From Bacillota bacterium (GTDB taxonomy: Bacteria; Bacillota; Clostridia; Oscillospirales; Oscillospiraceae): DNA of 58,619 bases. The position numbers and the translations under genes are program-made. This document shows positions 1-12,212 of this stretch, in pieces. The notes beneath the pieces are model-generated. The model was not told the origin of the DNA. It saw only the letters and a program-made list of their open reading frames with translations, and searched no databases. The stretch is from positions 1 to 58,619 of the forward strand of contig JAUNCL010000002.1 of assembly GCA_030535235.1 (NCBI GenBank), read 5' to 3'. How positions within the stretch are numbered: the stretch's first letter is position 1; the number at the start of each line of letters is the position of its first letter.

Positions 1-3
1 GCC

Positions 4-1362
4 TCAATACGGTTCAGCATTGGCCTTTGTCAGCAATGTCACGGTTTCCACATGGTGGGTGCGGGGGAAGAGGTCGGCGGCTTCGGCTTGGATCAGGCGG
101 TAGCCCCGCTGGTCCAGGAGCTTTACGTCCCGGGCCAGGGTGGCGGGGTCGCAGGAGACGTAAACTAACCGCTTGGGATTCATCTGGACGATGGCCTCAA
201 TGACCTGGGGAGAGATCCCCTTCCGGGGCGGGTCCACGCAGATCACATCGGGGCGGATCCCCTGCTCGGCCAGCCGGAGGGCGGCCTCCCCGGCGTCGGC
301 GCAGAAGAACTCGGCGTTTTCAATGCCGTTGCGCCGGGCGTTCTCCCGGGCGTCCTCCACGGCGGAGGGGACTACCTCGGCCCCCAGGGCCTTTTTGGCC
401 TTCCGGGCCATGCAGAGGGTGATGGTGCCGATGCCGCAGTACAGGTCCAGGACGGTCTCCTCCCCGGTGAGCCCGGCAAAGTCCAGGGCCCGGTTGTACA
501 GCAGCTCCGCCTGGTCCCGGTTCACCTGGTAAAAAGAGGGAACGGACAGCCGGAAGGTCAGGCCGCAGAGGGTGTCCTCCAAATAGTCCCGGCCCCAGAG
601 GGTGCAATGCTCCTTGCCCAGGATCACGTTGGTCTTTTCCGTGTTCACAGAGAGGACCACCCCCACCAGACCCGGCTCGGCCTCCCGGAGCATCCCGATG
701 AGCGCCTCGGCCTTGGGCAGCTTCCGCCCGTTGGCAATGACGGCGCAGAGGGACCGGCCCTCCCGGTTCACCCGCACATAGAAGTGGCGGATGAGGCCCC
801 GGTGGGCCACCTCGTCGTAGGCGGGGATGTGATATTTCTCCATCCAGTCCTTAAAGGCCGTCCGCAGGCGGGTGGCGGGCAGGGGCTGGAGGAGGCAGTC
901 GGCCGCGTCGATGACGTCGTGGCTGCGTGCCCGGAAAAAGCCCACCCGGGGGCCGTCGGCCACAGGGAACTGGATCTTGTTCCGGTAGCGGTCGGGCGCT
1001 TTGGCCCCGTGGATGACCTCCACACGGCCCTCCCAGCCGCCGATCCGCTGAAGGGCATCCTGGACCCGGCGGCGCTTCATCTCGGTCTCCTCGGCATAGG
1101 TCATGTGCCGGAGCTGACAGCCGCCGCACTTGGGGTACTGGGGACAGTCGGGGGTCTGCCGGTGGGGGGAGGTCTCCAGGACCTGCTCCACTCGGCCCCA
1201 GGCGGCGGACTTGCCCACCTTCAGCAGCTGGACCTGGCACAGTTCTCCCTCCAGGGCCCCCTTGACAAAGACCGCCTGGCCGTCCAGCCGGGCCACGCCC
1301 TCGCCGGAGGAGCCGTAGCCCTCGATCCGCAGGGGATATCTCTCGTTTTTCTTCGGTGCCAT
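4..1362 (-). CDS. rlmD: 23S rRNA (uracil-5-)-methyltransferase, RlmD/RumA family
   Basis: SAM-dependent methyltransferase that makes 5-methyluridine in 23S rRNA. The 452-residue product opens with a TRAM-like RNA-binding region (about 8-65). Cysteines C73, C79, C82 and C154 are placed like the [4Fe-4S] ligands of RumA. The SAM-binding motif is LDLYCGIGT. A DPPRKG motif precedes the nucleophilic cysteine C404 in YVSCDPATLARD, and the C-terminal HHVETV carries the conserved glutamate. The frame is open another 61 codons upstream, but the start at 1362 has a GGAGG-containing ribosome site and begins the conserved TRAM sequence. It diverges from secA. Firmicutes homologues may modify two sites (RlmCD), so the exact uridine is not determined. 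The stop codon lies only 4 bases from the window edge. Confidence 0.93.
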   Translation of the reverse strand: MAPKKNERYPLRIEGYGSSGEGVARLDGQAVFVKGALEGELCQVQLLKVGKSAAWGRVEQVLETSPHRQTPDCPQYPKCGGCQLRHMTYAEETEMKRRRVQDALQRIGGWEGRVEVIHGAKAPDRYRNKIQFPVADGPRVGFFRARSHDVIDAADCLLQPLPATRLRTAFKDWMEKYHIPAYDEVAHRGLIRHFYVRVNREGRSLCAVIANGRKLPKAEALIGMLREAEPGLVGVVLSVNTEKTNVILGKEHCTLWGRDYLEDTLCGLTFRLSVPSFYQVNRDQAELLYNRALDFAGLTGEETVLDLYCGIGTITLCMARKAKKALGAEVVPSAVEDARENARRNGIENAEFFCADAGEAALRLAEQGIRPDVICVDPPRKGISPQVIEAIVQMNPKRLVYVSCDPATLARDVKLLDQRGYRLIQAEAADLFPRTHHVETVTLLTKANAEPY

Positions 1363-1423
1363 CGCCGTCCGCTCCCTTCCTCCGGGGCTTCCCGTGGAAA
1401 TTGTTACAAATCTATTAAGCTGT

Positions 1424-1432
1424 AGTATACCA
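1424..1432 (-). promoter_or_regulatory. Extended -10 promoter of rlmD
   Basis: On the minus strand this reads TGGTATACT, an extended -10, about 60 bases upstream of the rlmD start. No convincing -35 is present. The preceding bases read TTGTGG, so the full GTGGTATACT form matches four other promoters in the window. Confidence 0.55.
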
Positions 1433-1531
1433 CAACTTGCGCCCTGTGAACAGTGTCGATTTTTCCCTCTGATATTTATTTGCATTTCTCCCCGAAATTC
1501 ACAGATTCTTCTTTTTTCTCCTGGGCAGATG

Positions 1532-1540
1532 TGATATAAT
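1532..1540 (+). promoter_or_regulatory. Extended -10 promoter of secA
   Basis: TGATATAAT is a perfect extended -10 (TGn followed by TATAAT), about 88 bases upstream of the secA start. The -35 region is only T-rich, which fits an extended -10 promoter. Confidence 0.6.
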
Positions 1541-1627
1541 ATCATGAATCTGGGTCAATATGCCCAGACTGTCACAGAGATGTAAACTACAAGCGGTTTG
1601 CCGCTTTTTGAAAGGATTTCTCCAACT

Positions 1628-4378
<2,751 letters not shown>

Positions 4379-4405
4379 GCCCAGCCACTTTTCCCTGAGA
4401 GCGTT

Positions 4406-4480
4406 GTAGGGGCGATTCATGAATCGCCCGCCGCGCAGCGTTTCCCTCAACGTTGGACGGGCGAACACAGTTCGCCCCTC
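4406..4480. repeat. GTAGGGG-type palindromic repeat pair
   Basis: Two small inverted repeats lie in the secA-pgeF gap. One has the core GGCGATTCATGAATCGCC, preceded by GTAGG. The other is GGGCGAACACAGTTCGCCC. The outer ends GTAGGGGC and GCCCCTC are themselves inverted. The same family recurs at 15305, 28637, 36509, 48522, 51712 and 53844. Confidence 0.75.
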
Positions 4481-4512
4481 TTACAAATCTGTGCATGACC
4501 GTGAGGTGTTTT

Positions 4513-5331
4513 ATGGCATTTACCAAGCAAACCAAAGACAACGTGGTTTTCCACACCTCCGACAACCTGTCCGCCGCCGGGTGTGTGGCCCACGGCTTCG
4601 CCACCCGGCTGGGGGGCGTCAGCACCGGGCCCTGCGCGGAGCTGAACCTGGGCCTCTCCCGCCACGACAGGCCCGAGGCCGTCCGGGAGAATTACGCCCG
4701 GTTCTGCGCCGCCGTGGGCGCCGACAAGGACCGCCTGGTCATGACCCATCAGGTCCACCAGGACACCGTCCGGGTGGCCGGGGAGGGCGATATCCTGGCC
4801 GACCTCTTCGACCCCATCCCCTACGACGCCGACGGGCTGGTCACCAACCAGCCCGGCCTCTGCCTTACCATCTACTACGCCGACTGCATCCCGGTCCTCC
4901 TCTGCGACCCGGTGAAAAAGGTCATCGCCGCCGTCCACTCCGGCTGGCGGGGGACCGCCCTGGCCATCGCCCCCAAGGCCGTCCGCAAAATGGCCGACCT
5001 CTACGGCAGCCGGCCGGAGAACATCCTGGCCGCCATCGGCCCGGGCATCGGCCCCTGCTGCTTCGAGACCCACGACGACGTCCCCACCGCCATGGCCGCC
5101 CAACTGGGCGACGGCGTGAGGGACTACATAAAAACCCTGGAGACCCCCGGAAAGTTCTCCGTGGATCTGAAGGGCATCCTCACCTGGCAGCTCACCGCCG
5201 CCGGCCTGACCCTGGAGCATGTGGAGGTCCTGACCCAGTGCACCGGCTGCCACCCGGAGCTCTGGTGGTCCCACCGGAAGCTGGGGGACCGGCGGGGCAA
5301 CCAGGCCGCCATGATCCAGCTTCTCCCCTGA
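4513..5331 (+). CDS. pgeF: Polyphenol oxidase/purine nucleoside phosphorylase family protein (laccase domain, YfiH)
   Basis: Member of the COG1496 family. These zinc enzymes phosphorolyse purine nucleosides and were earlier called laccase-like; the E. coli member edits peptidoglycan precursors. The 272-residue product shows the metal/catalytic triad H79 (in THQVHQ), C125 (in YYADCIP) and H142 (in VHSGWRG), plus the C-terminal IGPGIGPCCFE motif. A GAGGTG site lies 4 bases before the start at 4513. Upstream in-frame ATGs fall in the repeat-derived sequence and lack a ribosome site. The following M23 peptidase gene begins 43 bases downstream, so the two may be co-transcribed with secA. Confidence 0.9.
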   Translation: MAFTKQTKDNVVFHTSDNLSAAGCVAHGFATRLGGVSTGPCAELNLGLSRHDRPEAVRENYARFCAAVGADKDRLVMTHQVHQDTVRVAGEGDILADLFDPIPYDADGLVTNQPGLCLTIYYADCIPVLLCDPVKKVIAAVHSGWRGTALAIAPKAVRKMADLYGSRPENILAAIGPGIGPCCFETHDDVPTAMAAQLGDGVRDYIKTLETPGKFSVDLKGILTWQLTAAGLTLEHVEVLTQCTGCHPELWWSHRKLGDRRGNQAAMIQLLP

Positions 5332-5374
5332 CCCCAGCAATTCCCAGCATACAGAAAGAAGGAGGCGTGTTTCC

Positions 5375-7192
5375 GTGCGCGGAACATCCCAAAACTCTTC
5401 CCCTCCGGACTGGAGGGAACGGCTCGCCCGGCTCCGGCAGAATCTGGAGACCCAGGGCGTCCTCCATCCCGTCCGCACCAGCCTGCCCTTTTTGGGGATC
5501 ACGGCGGTGGTCCTGTCCGGGGCCATCCTGATCTCCTCCTGTACCCTGTGCTACACCGTGGCCATCCAGGGGCACCGGGTCACCTACTTCGAGGGCGGCG
5601 AGGCCACCTATCAGCAGGCCGTGAGCCAGGCTGAACGGCGGACCTCCGAAATTCTGAACACCGACTACTCCTTTACCCAGGAGGTCAGCCTGAAAACCAC
5701 CCTGGCCCCCAAGGATCGGCTGGCGTCCACCACCCAGGTGGCTGACTCCATCATGGATACGATCCCCGAGCTGGAGCACGTCTACACACTCTGGGTGGAC
5801 GGGGTCATGGTGGGGGCCTCCCAGGACTCCGACACCATCAACCAGGCCATGAATCTGGTAAAAGAGCGCTACGCCACCCCCGACACCCGGTCCATCACCG
5901 TGGACAGCCAGGTGAACCTGCGCTATGAGTACATATCCGCCGAGACCGGCGTCCTCTCCGCCCGGGAGCTGGCCGACCTGCTGCTGACCGAGGCCCCCCG
6001 GACCTTCCCCTACACCGTCCAGGAAGGGGAGACCCTAGAGGTCCTGCTGGAGCGCTTTGGCATGACCCAGGAGCGGCTCCAGGCGCTCAACCCCGACATA
6101 GACCTGGAGGCCCACGCCACCGCCATGGGTCTGGAGCTCTCCGAGCCCGGTGAGGAGGAGTCGGAGGAGGGATCCATAGCCAATCTCATCGAGATCTGGG
6201 CCGCCGAGTTCGGCACTCCCCTGGAAGCCGGTCTGGAGCTCACCGTGGAGCAGACCTGCCCCCTGCTGGTGGTCTCCACCGTGGAGGAGCAGTCCCTCAC
6301 CCGGACGGTGACCCCGGAGCTGCAGACCCAGCCTGACGCCACCATGTTCAACGGCGAGCAGCGCATCCTTCAGGAGGGCGCCGCCGGAGAAGAGGCCGTC
6401 CTGGCCCGAGTGGTGAAGCGCTGCGGCGTCCCCGTGGCCAGCACCGACCTGAGCGCCGTGACCACCGCCGAAGCCACCCCCCTCATCGTGGCCACCGGCA
6501 CCCAGCCCAAGCCCCAGCTCCCCGACGGCTGTCTCTTCCTGTGGCCCGTCCGGGGCCCCATCACCTCGGACTACGGCTACCGGTTCATCTTTGGCGAGAA
6601 CAACTTCCACCGGGGCATCGACATCGCCGCCCCCGCCGGCACCGCCATCAACGCCGCCGCCGACGGGGTGGTCACCTTCGCCGGCGTGAAGGGGACCTAT
6701 GGCAACCTGGTGGTGGTCTCCCACCAGAACGGCTTTGCGACCTACTACGCCCACTGCTCCAAGCTGCTGGTCAGCCCCGGGGACACCGTCACCCAGGGCC
6801 AGCCCGTGGCCGCTGTTGGCTCCACCGGCCGGTCCACCGGCCCCCACTGCCACTTCGAGGTGCGGTACCAGAACAGCCCCATCGACCCGCTGCTCTACCT
6901 GCCCGGGGAGAACAACGCCCCCGCCCGGACGGAGATCACCGAGGAAGAGCCGGAGGAACCCGCCGAGACCGAGGAGCCCGTCACCCCCGAGACCCCGGAG
7001 GTTCCCGAGACTCCCGCCCTGCCGGAGACCCCGGAGGAGCCGGAGATTCCCGACGTCCCCCAGGAGCCTGCCGAGCCGGAACTCCCCCACGAGGGAGGCG
7101 AGGAGGCCGCGCCGGCGGAGGAAACCGCCCCCCTCAACGTGACCGCCGAAGCCGCTCTGGCTCCGGAGTCAGAAGAGCAAGAGAGCCCGTAA
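5375..7192 (+). CDS. Membrane-anchored M23 metallopeptidase with LysM domain
   Basis: Probable peptidoglycan endopeptidase at the cell surface. The 605-residue product has a short cytoplasmic N terminus and one membrane segment (about 38-60). An extracellular region follows, with a LysM-like motif beginning YTVQEGETLE at about 213-241. The M23/LytM domain spans about 385-515, with zinc ligands H412, D416 and H493, the HCHFE motif and the catalytic YYAH. The last ~85 residues form a proline/glutamate-rich tail with repeated PETPE-like units, probably disordered and wall-spanning. The start is GTG, supported by AAGGAGG 9 bases upstream; no ATG fits. It may act in septum or spore-envelope remodelling, but nothing here fixes the role. 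Confidence 0.88.
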   Translation: MRGTSQNSSPPDWRERLARLRQNLETQGVLHPVRTSLPFLGITAVVLSGAILISSCTLCYTVAIQGHRVTYFEGGEATYQQAVSQAERRTSEILNTDYSFTQEVSLKTTLAPKDRLASTTQVADSIMDTIPELEHVYTLWVDGVMVGASQDSDTINQAMNLVKERYATPDTRSITVDSQVNLRYEYISAETGVLSARELADLLLTEAPRTFPYTVQEGETLEVLLERFGMTQERLQALNPDIDLEAHATAMGLELSEPGEEESEEGSIANLIEIWAAEFGTPLEAGLELTVEQTCPLLVVSTVEEQSLTRTVTPELQTQPDATMFNGEQRILQEGAAGEEAVLARVVKRCGVPVASTDLSAVTTAEATPLIVATGTQPKPQLPDGCLFLWPVRGPITSDYGYRFIFGENNFHRGIDIAAPAGTAINAAADGVVTFAGVKGTYGNLVVVSHQNGFATYYAHCSKLLVSPGDTVTQGQPVAAVGSTGRSTGPHCHFEVRYQNSPIDPLLYLPGENNAPARTEITEEEPEEPAETEEPVTPETPEVPETPALPETPEEPEIPDVPQEPAEPELPHEGGEEAAPAEETAPLNVTAEAALAPESEEQESP

Positions 7193-7197
7193 AACCC

Positions 7198-7238
7198 AAA
7201 GGACCTGCTGCAAACCGCAGTTTGCAGCAGGTCCTTTT
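7198..7238. terminator. Bidirectional terminator between converging genes
   Basis: Perfect 18-bp inverted repeat (AAAGGACCTGCTGCAAAC and its complement) around a 4-base CGCA loop, ending in TTTT on the plus strand and AAA on the other side. It serves both the M23 gene and the leftward SLH gene. Confidence 0.92.
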
Positions 7239-7248
7239 CTAGTTCTCG

Positions 7249-8655
7249 TTACGCCAGATCCCGATAGAGGAAGGTGACAATCTGGCCGCGGGTGCAGATT
7301 TGGTTGGGGGCGAAGGTGGTGCTGCTGGTGCCCTTGGTGATCCCGGCCTTTACCGCCCATGCTACCGCCTGGGCGTAGGGGGCAGACGCACTCACATCCG
7401 AGAAGGCCGCCCCGCCGGCAGCGGGAGATCCGGCCATCCGCCAGAGGTACAGAACCACGTCACTGCGCTTGCAGGCCCCGTTGGGGTCCAGGCTCTTGTC
7501 GGTGACGATCCCCTGCTCATAGGCCCAGAGAAGGGCCTTGTAATAATATTGTCCGCTCACCACAGCGGAGTTGGTGAAGGGGTTGGAGCCGGAGGGATTC
7601 GGCTCGCCCTTGGCCCGCCACAGGAAGGTCAGAATCTGCCCCTGGGTGCAGGCCTGGTCGGGGGAGAAGGTGGTAGCGGAGGTGCCGTTGGTGATCTTTT
7701 TCTCCACCGCCCAGGCGACAGGCTCATAGGCGTAGTGGCTCTTGCCCACATCCACAAAGCCCCCGGTGGCAGCGGCATAGGCCTTTGCGTAGCCGGTGAG
7801 GGCGGTCTTCATGTCAGAAACGGTAGACCAGGTGCCAACAAGCTCGACGCTTCCGGTGGTCACCTCGATAAACTGCTCATTATATGCGCCCCGGGAAAAC
7901 GCATTCCGTTCGCTCTCCCACCAGGAATTCGCCTCCTCCACACTGGTAAAGAAGAGGTAGTTTCCATCCACTTTATCCAGGACGAAATAAGAATTGCTGG
8001 AATCGTGATACCAACCAGCCCGGATCAGATCGGCAACAGAAGCCATTATCCTACCATATTCATCCTTGGTTGCTCGAACCAGGGGCAGGGTCGTTCCATA
8101 GGCGGTGATTCCATCCATGCTGTCTGCGGAATAGTGCATGGCATGACGGATTAGAGACAGTTGTGCATCCTGCACCTTGTAATAGAGATCACCAGCTGCA
8201 CCGCCAACAGCCACACTACAGCCGTCTCCTACCCAAAGAGCCGGCTGACCTTGGTAAGTGCCTAGAGTATATCCGAAGGTATCGAATTCAAGATCCCCGG
8301 CAAAGTTATAGGCAGCAGCCCGCTGGCCGTTCCAGGTCCAGATCTTCAGATTAACATCAAGGTCATAGCCCCAGGGGTCATTGGAATAGGTCGTGACCAG
8401 CAGGGGCATCCCGTCTCCGGCGGGGTCGATCAGAATGGCCTTTCCATTGGAAGGAAGGGTCTTTAACGCTTCAGCATAGGCCATGGCCATGCTGTGGTCC
8501 ATGACGCAGCGGCTCACCTGGCCCCGATAGGCGCCGGAGCGCAGGTAGGCCTTGGGGTCTGTCGGGGCCGCTCCGGCAGTGAGGCTCAGGCTGAGCACCA
8601 GCGTCAGGCTCAGCACCGCCGCAGTCAGCCGTTTCCCCAGAGAATTTTGTTTCAT
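7249..8655 (-). CDS. Secreted SLH-domain surface protein of unknown function
   Basis: The 468-residue product has a clear signal peptide (about 1-29, ending AGAAP), a ~280-residue unrecognised extracellular domain and three C-terminal S-layer homology repeats (about 292-468), marked by AWAVEKKITNGTS, LWAYEQGIV and AWAVKAGITKGTS. SLH repeats hold proteins to the secondary wall polymer, so it is surface-anchored. The N-terminal part has tryptophan/glycine-rich segments such as PALWVGDGCS, which I cannot assign. The start is 27 bases after the stop of the upstream VWA/lectin gene, in the same direction, so the two are probably one operon driven from the promoter near 10,920. A GGAGAGGAG site precedes the start. 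Confidence 0.85.
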   Translation of the reverse strand: MKQNSLGKRLTAAVLSLTLVLSLSLTAGAAPTDPKAYLRSGAYRGQVSRCVMDHSMAMAYAEALKTLPSNGKAILIDPAGDGMPLLVTTYSNDPWGYDLDVNLKIWTWNGQRAAAYNFAGDLEFDTFGYTLGTYQGQPALWVGDGCSVAVGGAAGDLYYKVQDAQLSLIRHAMHYSADSMDGITAYGTTLPLVRATKDEYGRIMASVADLIRAGWYHDSSNSYFVLDKVDGNYLFFTSVEEANSWWESERNAFSRGAYNEQFIEVTTGSVELVGTWSTVSDMKTALTGYAKAYAAATGGFVDVGKSHYAYEPVAWAVEKKITNGTSATTFSPDQACTQGQILTFLWRAKGEPNPSGSNPFTNSAVVSGQYYYKALLWAYEQGIVTDKSLDPNGACKRSDVVLYLWRMAGSPAAGGAAFSDVSASAPYAQAVAWAVKAGITKGTSSTTFAPNQICTRGQIVTFLYRDLA

Positions 8656-8682
8656 TTTCAGGTCAGCTCCTCTCCTGTTCTG

Positions 8683-10865
8683 TCAATACTCATACTCACA
8701 GATGAAGGCCGCGCTCTTTTCCAGCTTGACGTTGGCCGGGAAGGGGTAGTTCCGCTGGTCGTTCCAGGACCAGCCGCCGTAGTCGGGCAGGTACCAGAGC
8801 ATGATGTACCACTCGGAAACGCCGTCGGCATCCACCCGGGAGGGCTCGTTGACCGTCCAGGCCTCGTAGCTGAAGTCCTCGCCGGTGACCCAGTGGCCGT
8901 AGACATTGTCGTTCTCATCGTAAGAGGTGTAGCCGCCCAGCCAGGCGTACTTGAGGTCGTTGTCCTCCAGCATCTTGGTCAGGGTGTCCATCTCGGACTG
9001 AGAGGTGATGGTGGCCAGGTGACCGCCCATGTCACGGCACTTCTGGTCGGCCTCCTCCCAGCTGTACACGCCCTTTACCAGCTCATAGCGGGTGGAGCGG
9101 GACTTCTCCTCCTCGGTCAGGCTGTGGACGGGGGTGAAGGTAAAGCTCTCCTCGCCCCGGCAGCTGCCGCCGTCCACCCGGATGGTCAGGTCCCGGGTCA
9201 GGTAGGGGTCCAGAGACTTGTCGCTCTCGTACTCCACCACGTAGAGCTGCATCTGCTCGGCATAGACCTGGTTGAAGATGACCTCCAGGTCGTACAGGTC
9301 GTCGATGTGCCAGTACTGGCCGCCGGTCTGGTTGGCCATGGAGCGCAGGGTCTGGGTCTCCACGCTGCCGCCCACACCGATGATGTAGACGGGGACCTGC
9401 TTGCTGATGGCGTAGGAGACCACCTCGTTGGCAGAGTGCTCGCTGGCGTTGTCCATGCCGTCGGTGAAGGCCACCACGCACCGGGCGCCGCCCTGGAGGG
9501 CGGAGTTGGTGACGCCGTCGTACACCGCGTCGTAGAAGGCCGTGCAGTCGCCGGGACTCATGTTGTCGATGCGTTGAGCAGCAGGGTCAGGTCGTTGGTG
9601 TAGAAGCACATCTGCTGGACGATGTCGTCAAAGGACAGGATCTCCGCCCGGTCGCCCACCCGGAAGTTCAGCTGGCGGACGAAGTCGGACATGACCCGCT
9701 TGATCTTTTCCAGGTCGCTGAAGGAGATACTGCCGCTCTTGTCGGCGGCCAGACTGATATTCAGGCCGGCATTCTCCTCCAGGATGAAGGCGGACTTCAC
9801 CTCACGGGCCAGGAACTGGCCGCCCTCCACCCGTTCCTTTACCACGAAGGAGGAGGCGGACAGGTTGGTCAAGGGGTCGCCGTCGGCGTCGGTGATCTGG
9901 AAATAGACCCGGACCCTGGGATACTCGCTGACGTCCGTGGTGACCATGGACAGATGGGCCTCCTCAAAGTAGGGGGTGGTGTAGTCCCCTGTCATGGTCA
10001 ACTGGATCTCATCCAGGGTCACCACCAGGGAGACCGAGCGCTCCTCCTCGCTGAGGAAGCTCTCCTCCGCCTCGTAGGTCAGCCGGATGCCGCTGCCGGT
10101 CTCCTGGGCCTCGTCGATGGTTCGGCTCTCGCCGCCCTCCAGAATGGCAAAGTCCTTCTCCTCCAGGGCAAAGTCACCGGTGTCTTCCACGATCACCGTG
10201 ATCTCAGGGAATGCCCCGGCGTCCACCTGCAGGGAGGTCCCGGCCAGCCGGATCAGGGTCAGCAGCCTTCGCCGGAGGTCATAGCCCTTCTCTCCCTCCG
10301 GAATCTCCAGGCCGGTCAGCAGGGTCTCTGCCTCGGCGTAGTTCCCCAGGCACAGGTAGGCCTTGGCCATGCCCAGGACAGGCTCCGTTTCCTCGGGCTT
10401 CAGCTCCAGGGCCGCCCGGTAGAAGTCGATAGCCGCGGCATAATCGCCCCTCTCCAGGGCGTCCTCCGCCGACCGCATGGCATCCCGATAGGCGCCGTTC
10501 TCCGTGTTCATGTTGACGAACAGGGCGATGCAGACGATCAGGGCCACAGCCACCACGCCGATGGCGATCAGGAGCGGGGTTTGTCTCTTTTTGGCAGGGG
10601 CCGGCTTCTCCTCCTCCGCCATAGGGGGTTCGTCCTGGAAGAATTCCGGGGGGATAAAGGGGACATCGTCCTTCTCGGGGACCGCTTCCTCCTGGGGGGT
10701 CTCGTAAACCGGCCCTTCCCCCTCCGGGGGCGGCCCAACGACCTCTTCGGGGATCGCGTCTTCTTCTCCGGGGGGACGAGGCGCCTCTTCCAGAACAGGC
10801 GTGCCGCAGCTGGGACAGAAGCGGGCGTCTTCCGGCAGAGGGATTCCGCAGTTTCTGCAATACAT
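8683..10865 (-). pseudogene. Zinc-ribbon/VWA/C-type-lectin surface protein, interrupted by a one-base frameshift
   Basis: The reading frame from 10865 encodes an N-terminal zinc ribbon (C3, C6, C17, C20), an acidic proline-rich linker, a membrane segment (about 97-118), a TPR-like helical pair (about 125-175), and the first half of a von Willebrand A domain with MIDAS motif DKSGS at 375-379. It then runs into a stop after LLLNASTT. The matching second half of the VWA domain (IDNMSPGDCTAFYDAV, then AFTDGMDN) continues in another frame, followed by a C-type-lectin-like domain (WEEADQKCRDMGGHLATI). Adding one base near 9570/9571 restores a single ~727-residue protein. Start supported by AAGGAGGA. 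The break may be a real mutation, a phase-variable state or a sequencing error. Either fragment alone would lack an intact VWA fold. Confidence 0.85.
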
Positions 10866-10912
10866 AGGGTTCCTCCTTTTTCTCTCTTTTGGGACAGGAA
10901 ACGCGTAATTTT

Positions 10913-10941
10913 ATTGTAAGTGACACATAAGGGAAAGTCAA
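10913..10941 (-). promoter_or_regulatory. Sigma-A promoter of the VWA/lectin-SLH operon
   Basis: On the minus strand TTGACT and TACAAT are separated by 17 bases, about 48 bases upstream of the start at 10865. Confidence 0.75.
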
Positions 10942-10980
10942 TCGCCCAATCCCCTTTTATTCGCCCGGGAAAGAGGAAAC

Positions 10981-11018
10981 AAAAACACCCTCTGAAGAAA
11001 AAACTTCTCCTCAGAGGG
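10981..11018 (-). terminator. Terminator of spoIIP
   Basis: Minus-strand hairpin with stem CCCTCTGA/TCAGAGGG followed by GTGTTTTTG, 12 bases past the spoIIP stop. Confidence 0.75.
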
Positions 11019-11030
11019 CGTCTTGCGCTG

Positions 11031-12131
11031 TTATCCCGCCGTCTCATGGCTTCTTATGACCTGGCCGGCGGCCCGGGCGAAGAGGCGGGCGCCCGCCAGG
11101 ACCTCCTCCAGGGTGTTGCCGTGGCTGCCCACCTCCACCAGGAGGGAGCCCTTGGTGAGCTGCTGGTTGAACCGGGCCGTCCGCAGGGTGATGGGCCGGG
11201 CCAGACCGGGCCAGAGGGCGTTCATCTGCTCCTGGATCTCCATGGCCAGGGCCAGGTGCTCCGTCCAGTCCGGGAAGGAGGCCCCGGCATCGTCACTGCC
11301 CACCAGGAGCATCACCTGGGCGGTCTTTACCCCGTCCACCTGGAGGACGGGCTTATAGATGGTGCCGTCGCTGCCCACCAGGGCGTCCCGATGAATGTCC
11401 AGCACCATCCGGATGGTGGGGTACTGGGCCAGATAGCCCTCGATGGCCGCCCGGGACCGGTCATAGGCCCCGTTGTAGGAGGGGTAATCGTAAAATTCCC
11501 GGTCATGCAGAACAGAAATCCCCTGTTCTTCAAAAATTCGTGCTATCTCATCGCCCACTCGTATGATATTATAAGAGGAGTCCGTGGTGTGGGCGGTGCC
11601 GGTCTCCGTGTAGGGCTCGGTACCGTCCCGGGCAAAGGACTCGGTGCCGTGGGTGTGGATGATGAGGACCTGGGGCCCCTGGGCCGCCGGAAGGAAGGAC
11701 AGGCTGGTCCCCGCCGCCGCCACAGCGGCCAGGTCCACCGTCTTCTCCGTCCGGTTAAACAGGGAGATCCCCCCGCCGTTCACATACCCGGCGCCGCCGG
11801 AGATGGTCCGCTCCTCCACCTTGTCCGGGGTCACCGCCTCCAGATTCTGCTCCTCGTCGGCCTCCTCCGGGGAGGTCTCCTCCGGCTTGGCCGCCGCCTC
11901 CCGCCCCGACGCCCACTGGGCCACCAGGGCGGACTCCCCCAGCAGCAGCCGCCGGAGGAAGGGGATCGGCTCGTCCCCGGCCTGGGCGGCCGAGGCCTGA
12001 CGGAAATCCGGCGGGGACAGGCCTGCCGCCCCCGCGGCCATCCACAGGCCCAGAAAGGCCAGTATCCCCGCGGCGCACCGCCGCAGGAAGCGGCCCGCCC
12101 CGCCGGCAGTCCCACGTTTTTTCATTGGCAT
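11031..12131 (-). CDS. spoIIP: Stage II sporulation protein P, cell wall amidase
   Basis: N-acetylmuramoyl-L-alanine amidase/endopeptidase of the SpoIID-SpoIIM-SpoIIP engulfment machine, acting in the septal peptidoglycan during sporulation. The 366-residue product has a basic N terminus and one membrane segment (about 15-35), a variable acidic linker (PEETSPEEADEE), then the SpoIIP domain with zinc-site motifs IHTHGTESF and DIHRDA, and the late motif LVEVGSHGNTLEE. Two in-frame ATGs (12131 and 12125) fit the same AGGGAG site; I take the first, which leaves 4 bases of spacing, against 10 for the second. It diverges from yihY. Its partner spoIID lies at 39024 in this window. Confidence 0.93.
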   Translation of the reverse strand: MPMKKRGTAGGAGRFLRRCAAGILAFLGLWMAAGAAGLSPPDFRQASAAQAGDEPIPFLRRLLLGESALVAQWASGREAAAKPEETSPEEADEEQNLEAVTPDKVEERTISGGAGYVNGGGISLFNRTEKTVDLAAVAAAGTSLSFLPAAQGPQVLIIHTHGTESFARDGTEPYTETGTAHTTDSSYNIIRVGDEIARIFEEQGISVLHDREFYDYPSYNGAYDRSRAAIEGYLAQYPTIRMVLDIHRDALVGSDGTIYKPVLQVDGVKTAQVMLLVGSDDAGASFPDWTEHLALAMEIQEQMNALWPGLARPITLRTARFNQQLTKGSLLVEVGSHGNTLEEVLAGARLFARAAGQVIRSHETAG

Positions 12132-12212
12132 CACGCTCCCTGTGTCTGGCTCTACTCTATGCGGGCCGGTCCCCTTCCAGAACCAACCACCCCCCGAAAA
12201 GGAGGTCTCCCC

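Noticed and set aside
10920-12212. Upstream extension of the yihY reading frame across spoIIP
   Set aside because: The region is antisense to spoIIP, with no ribosome site or conserved sequence. GTG 12213, after AAAAGGAGG, matches the family start.
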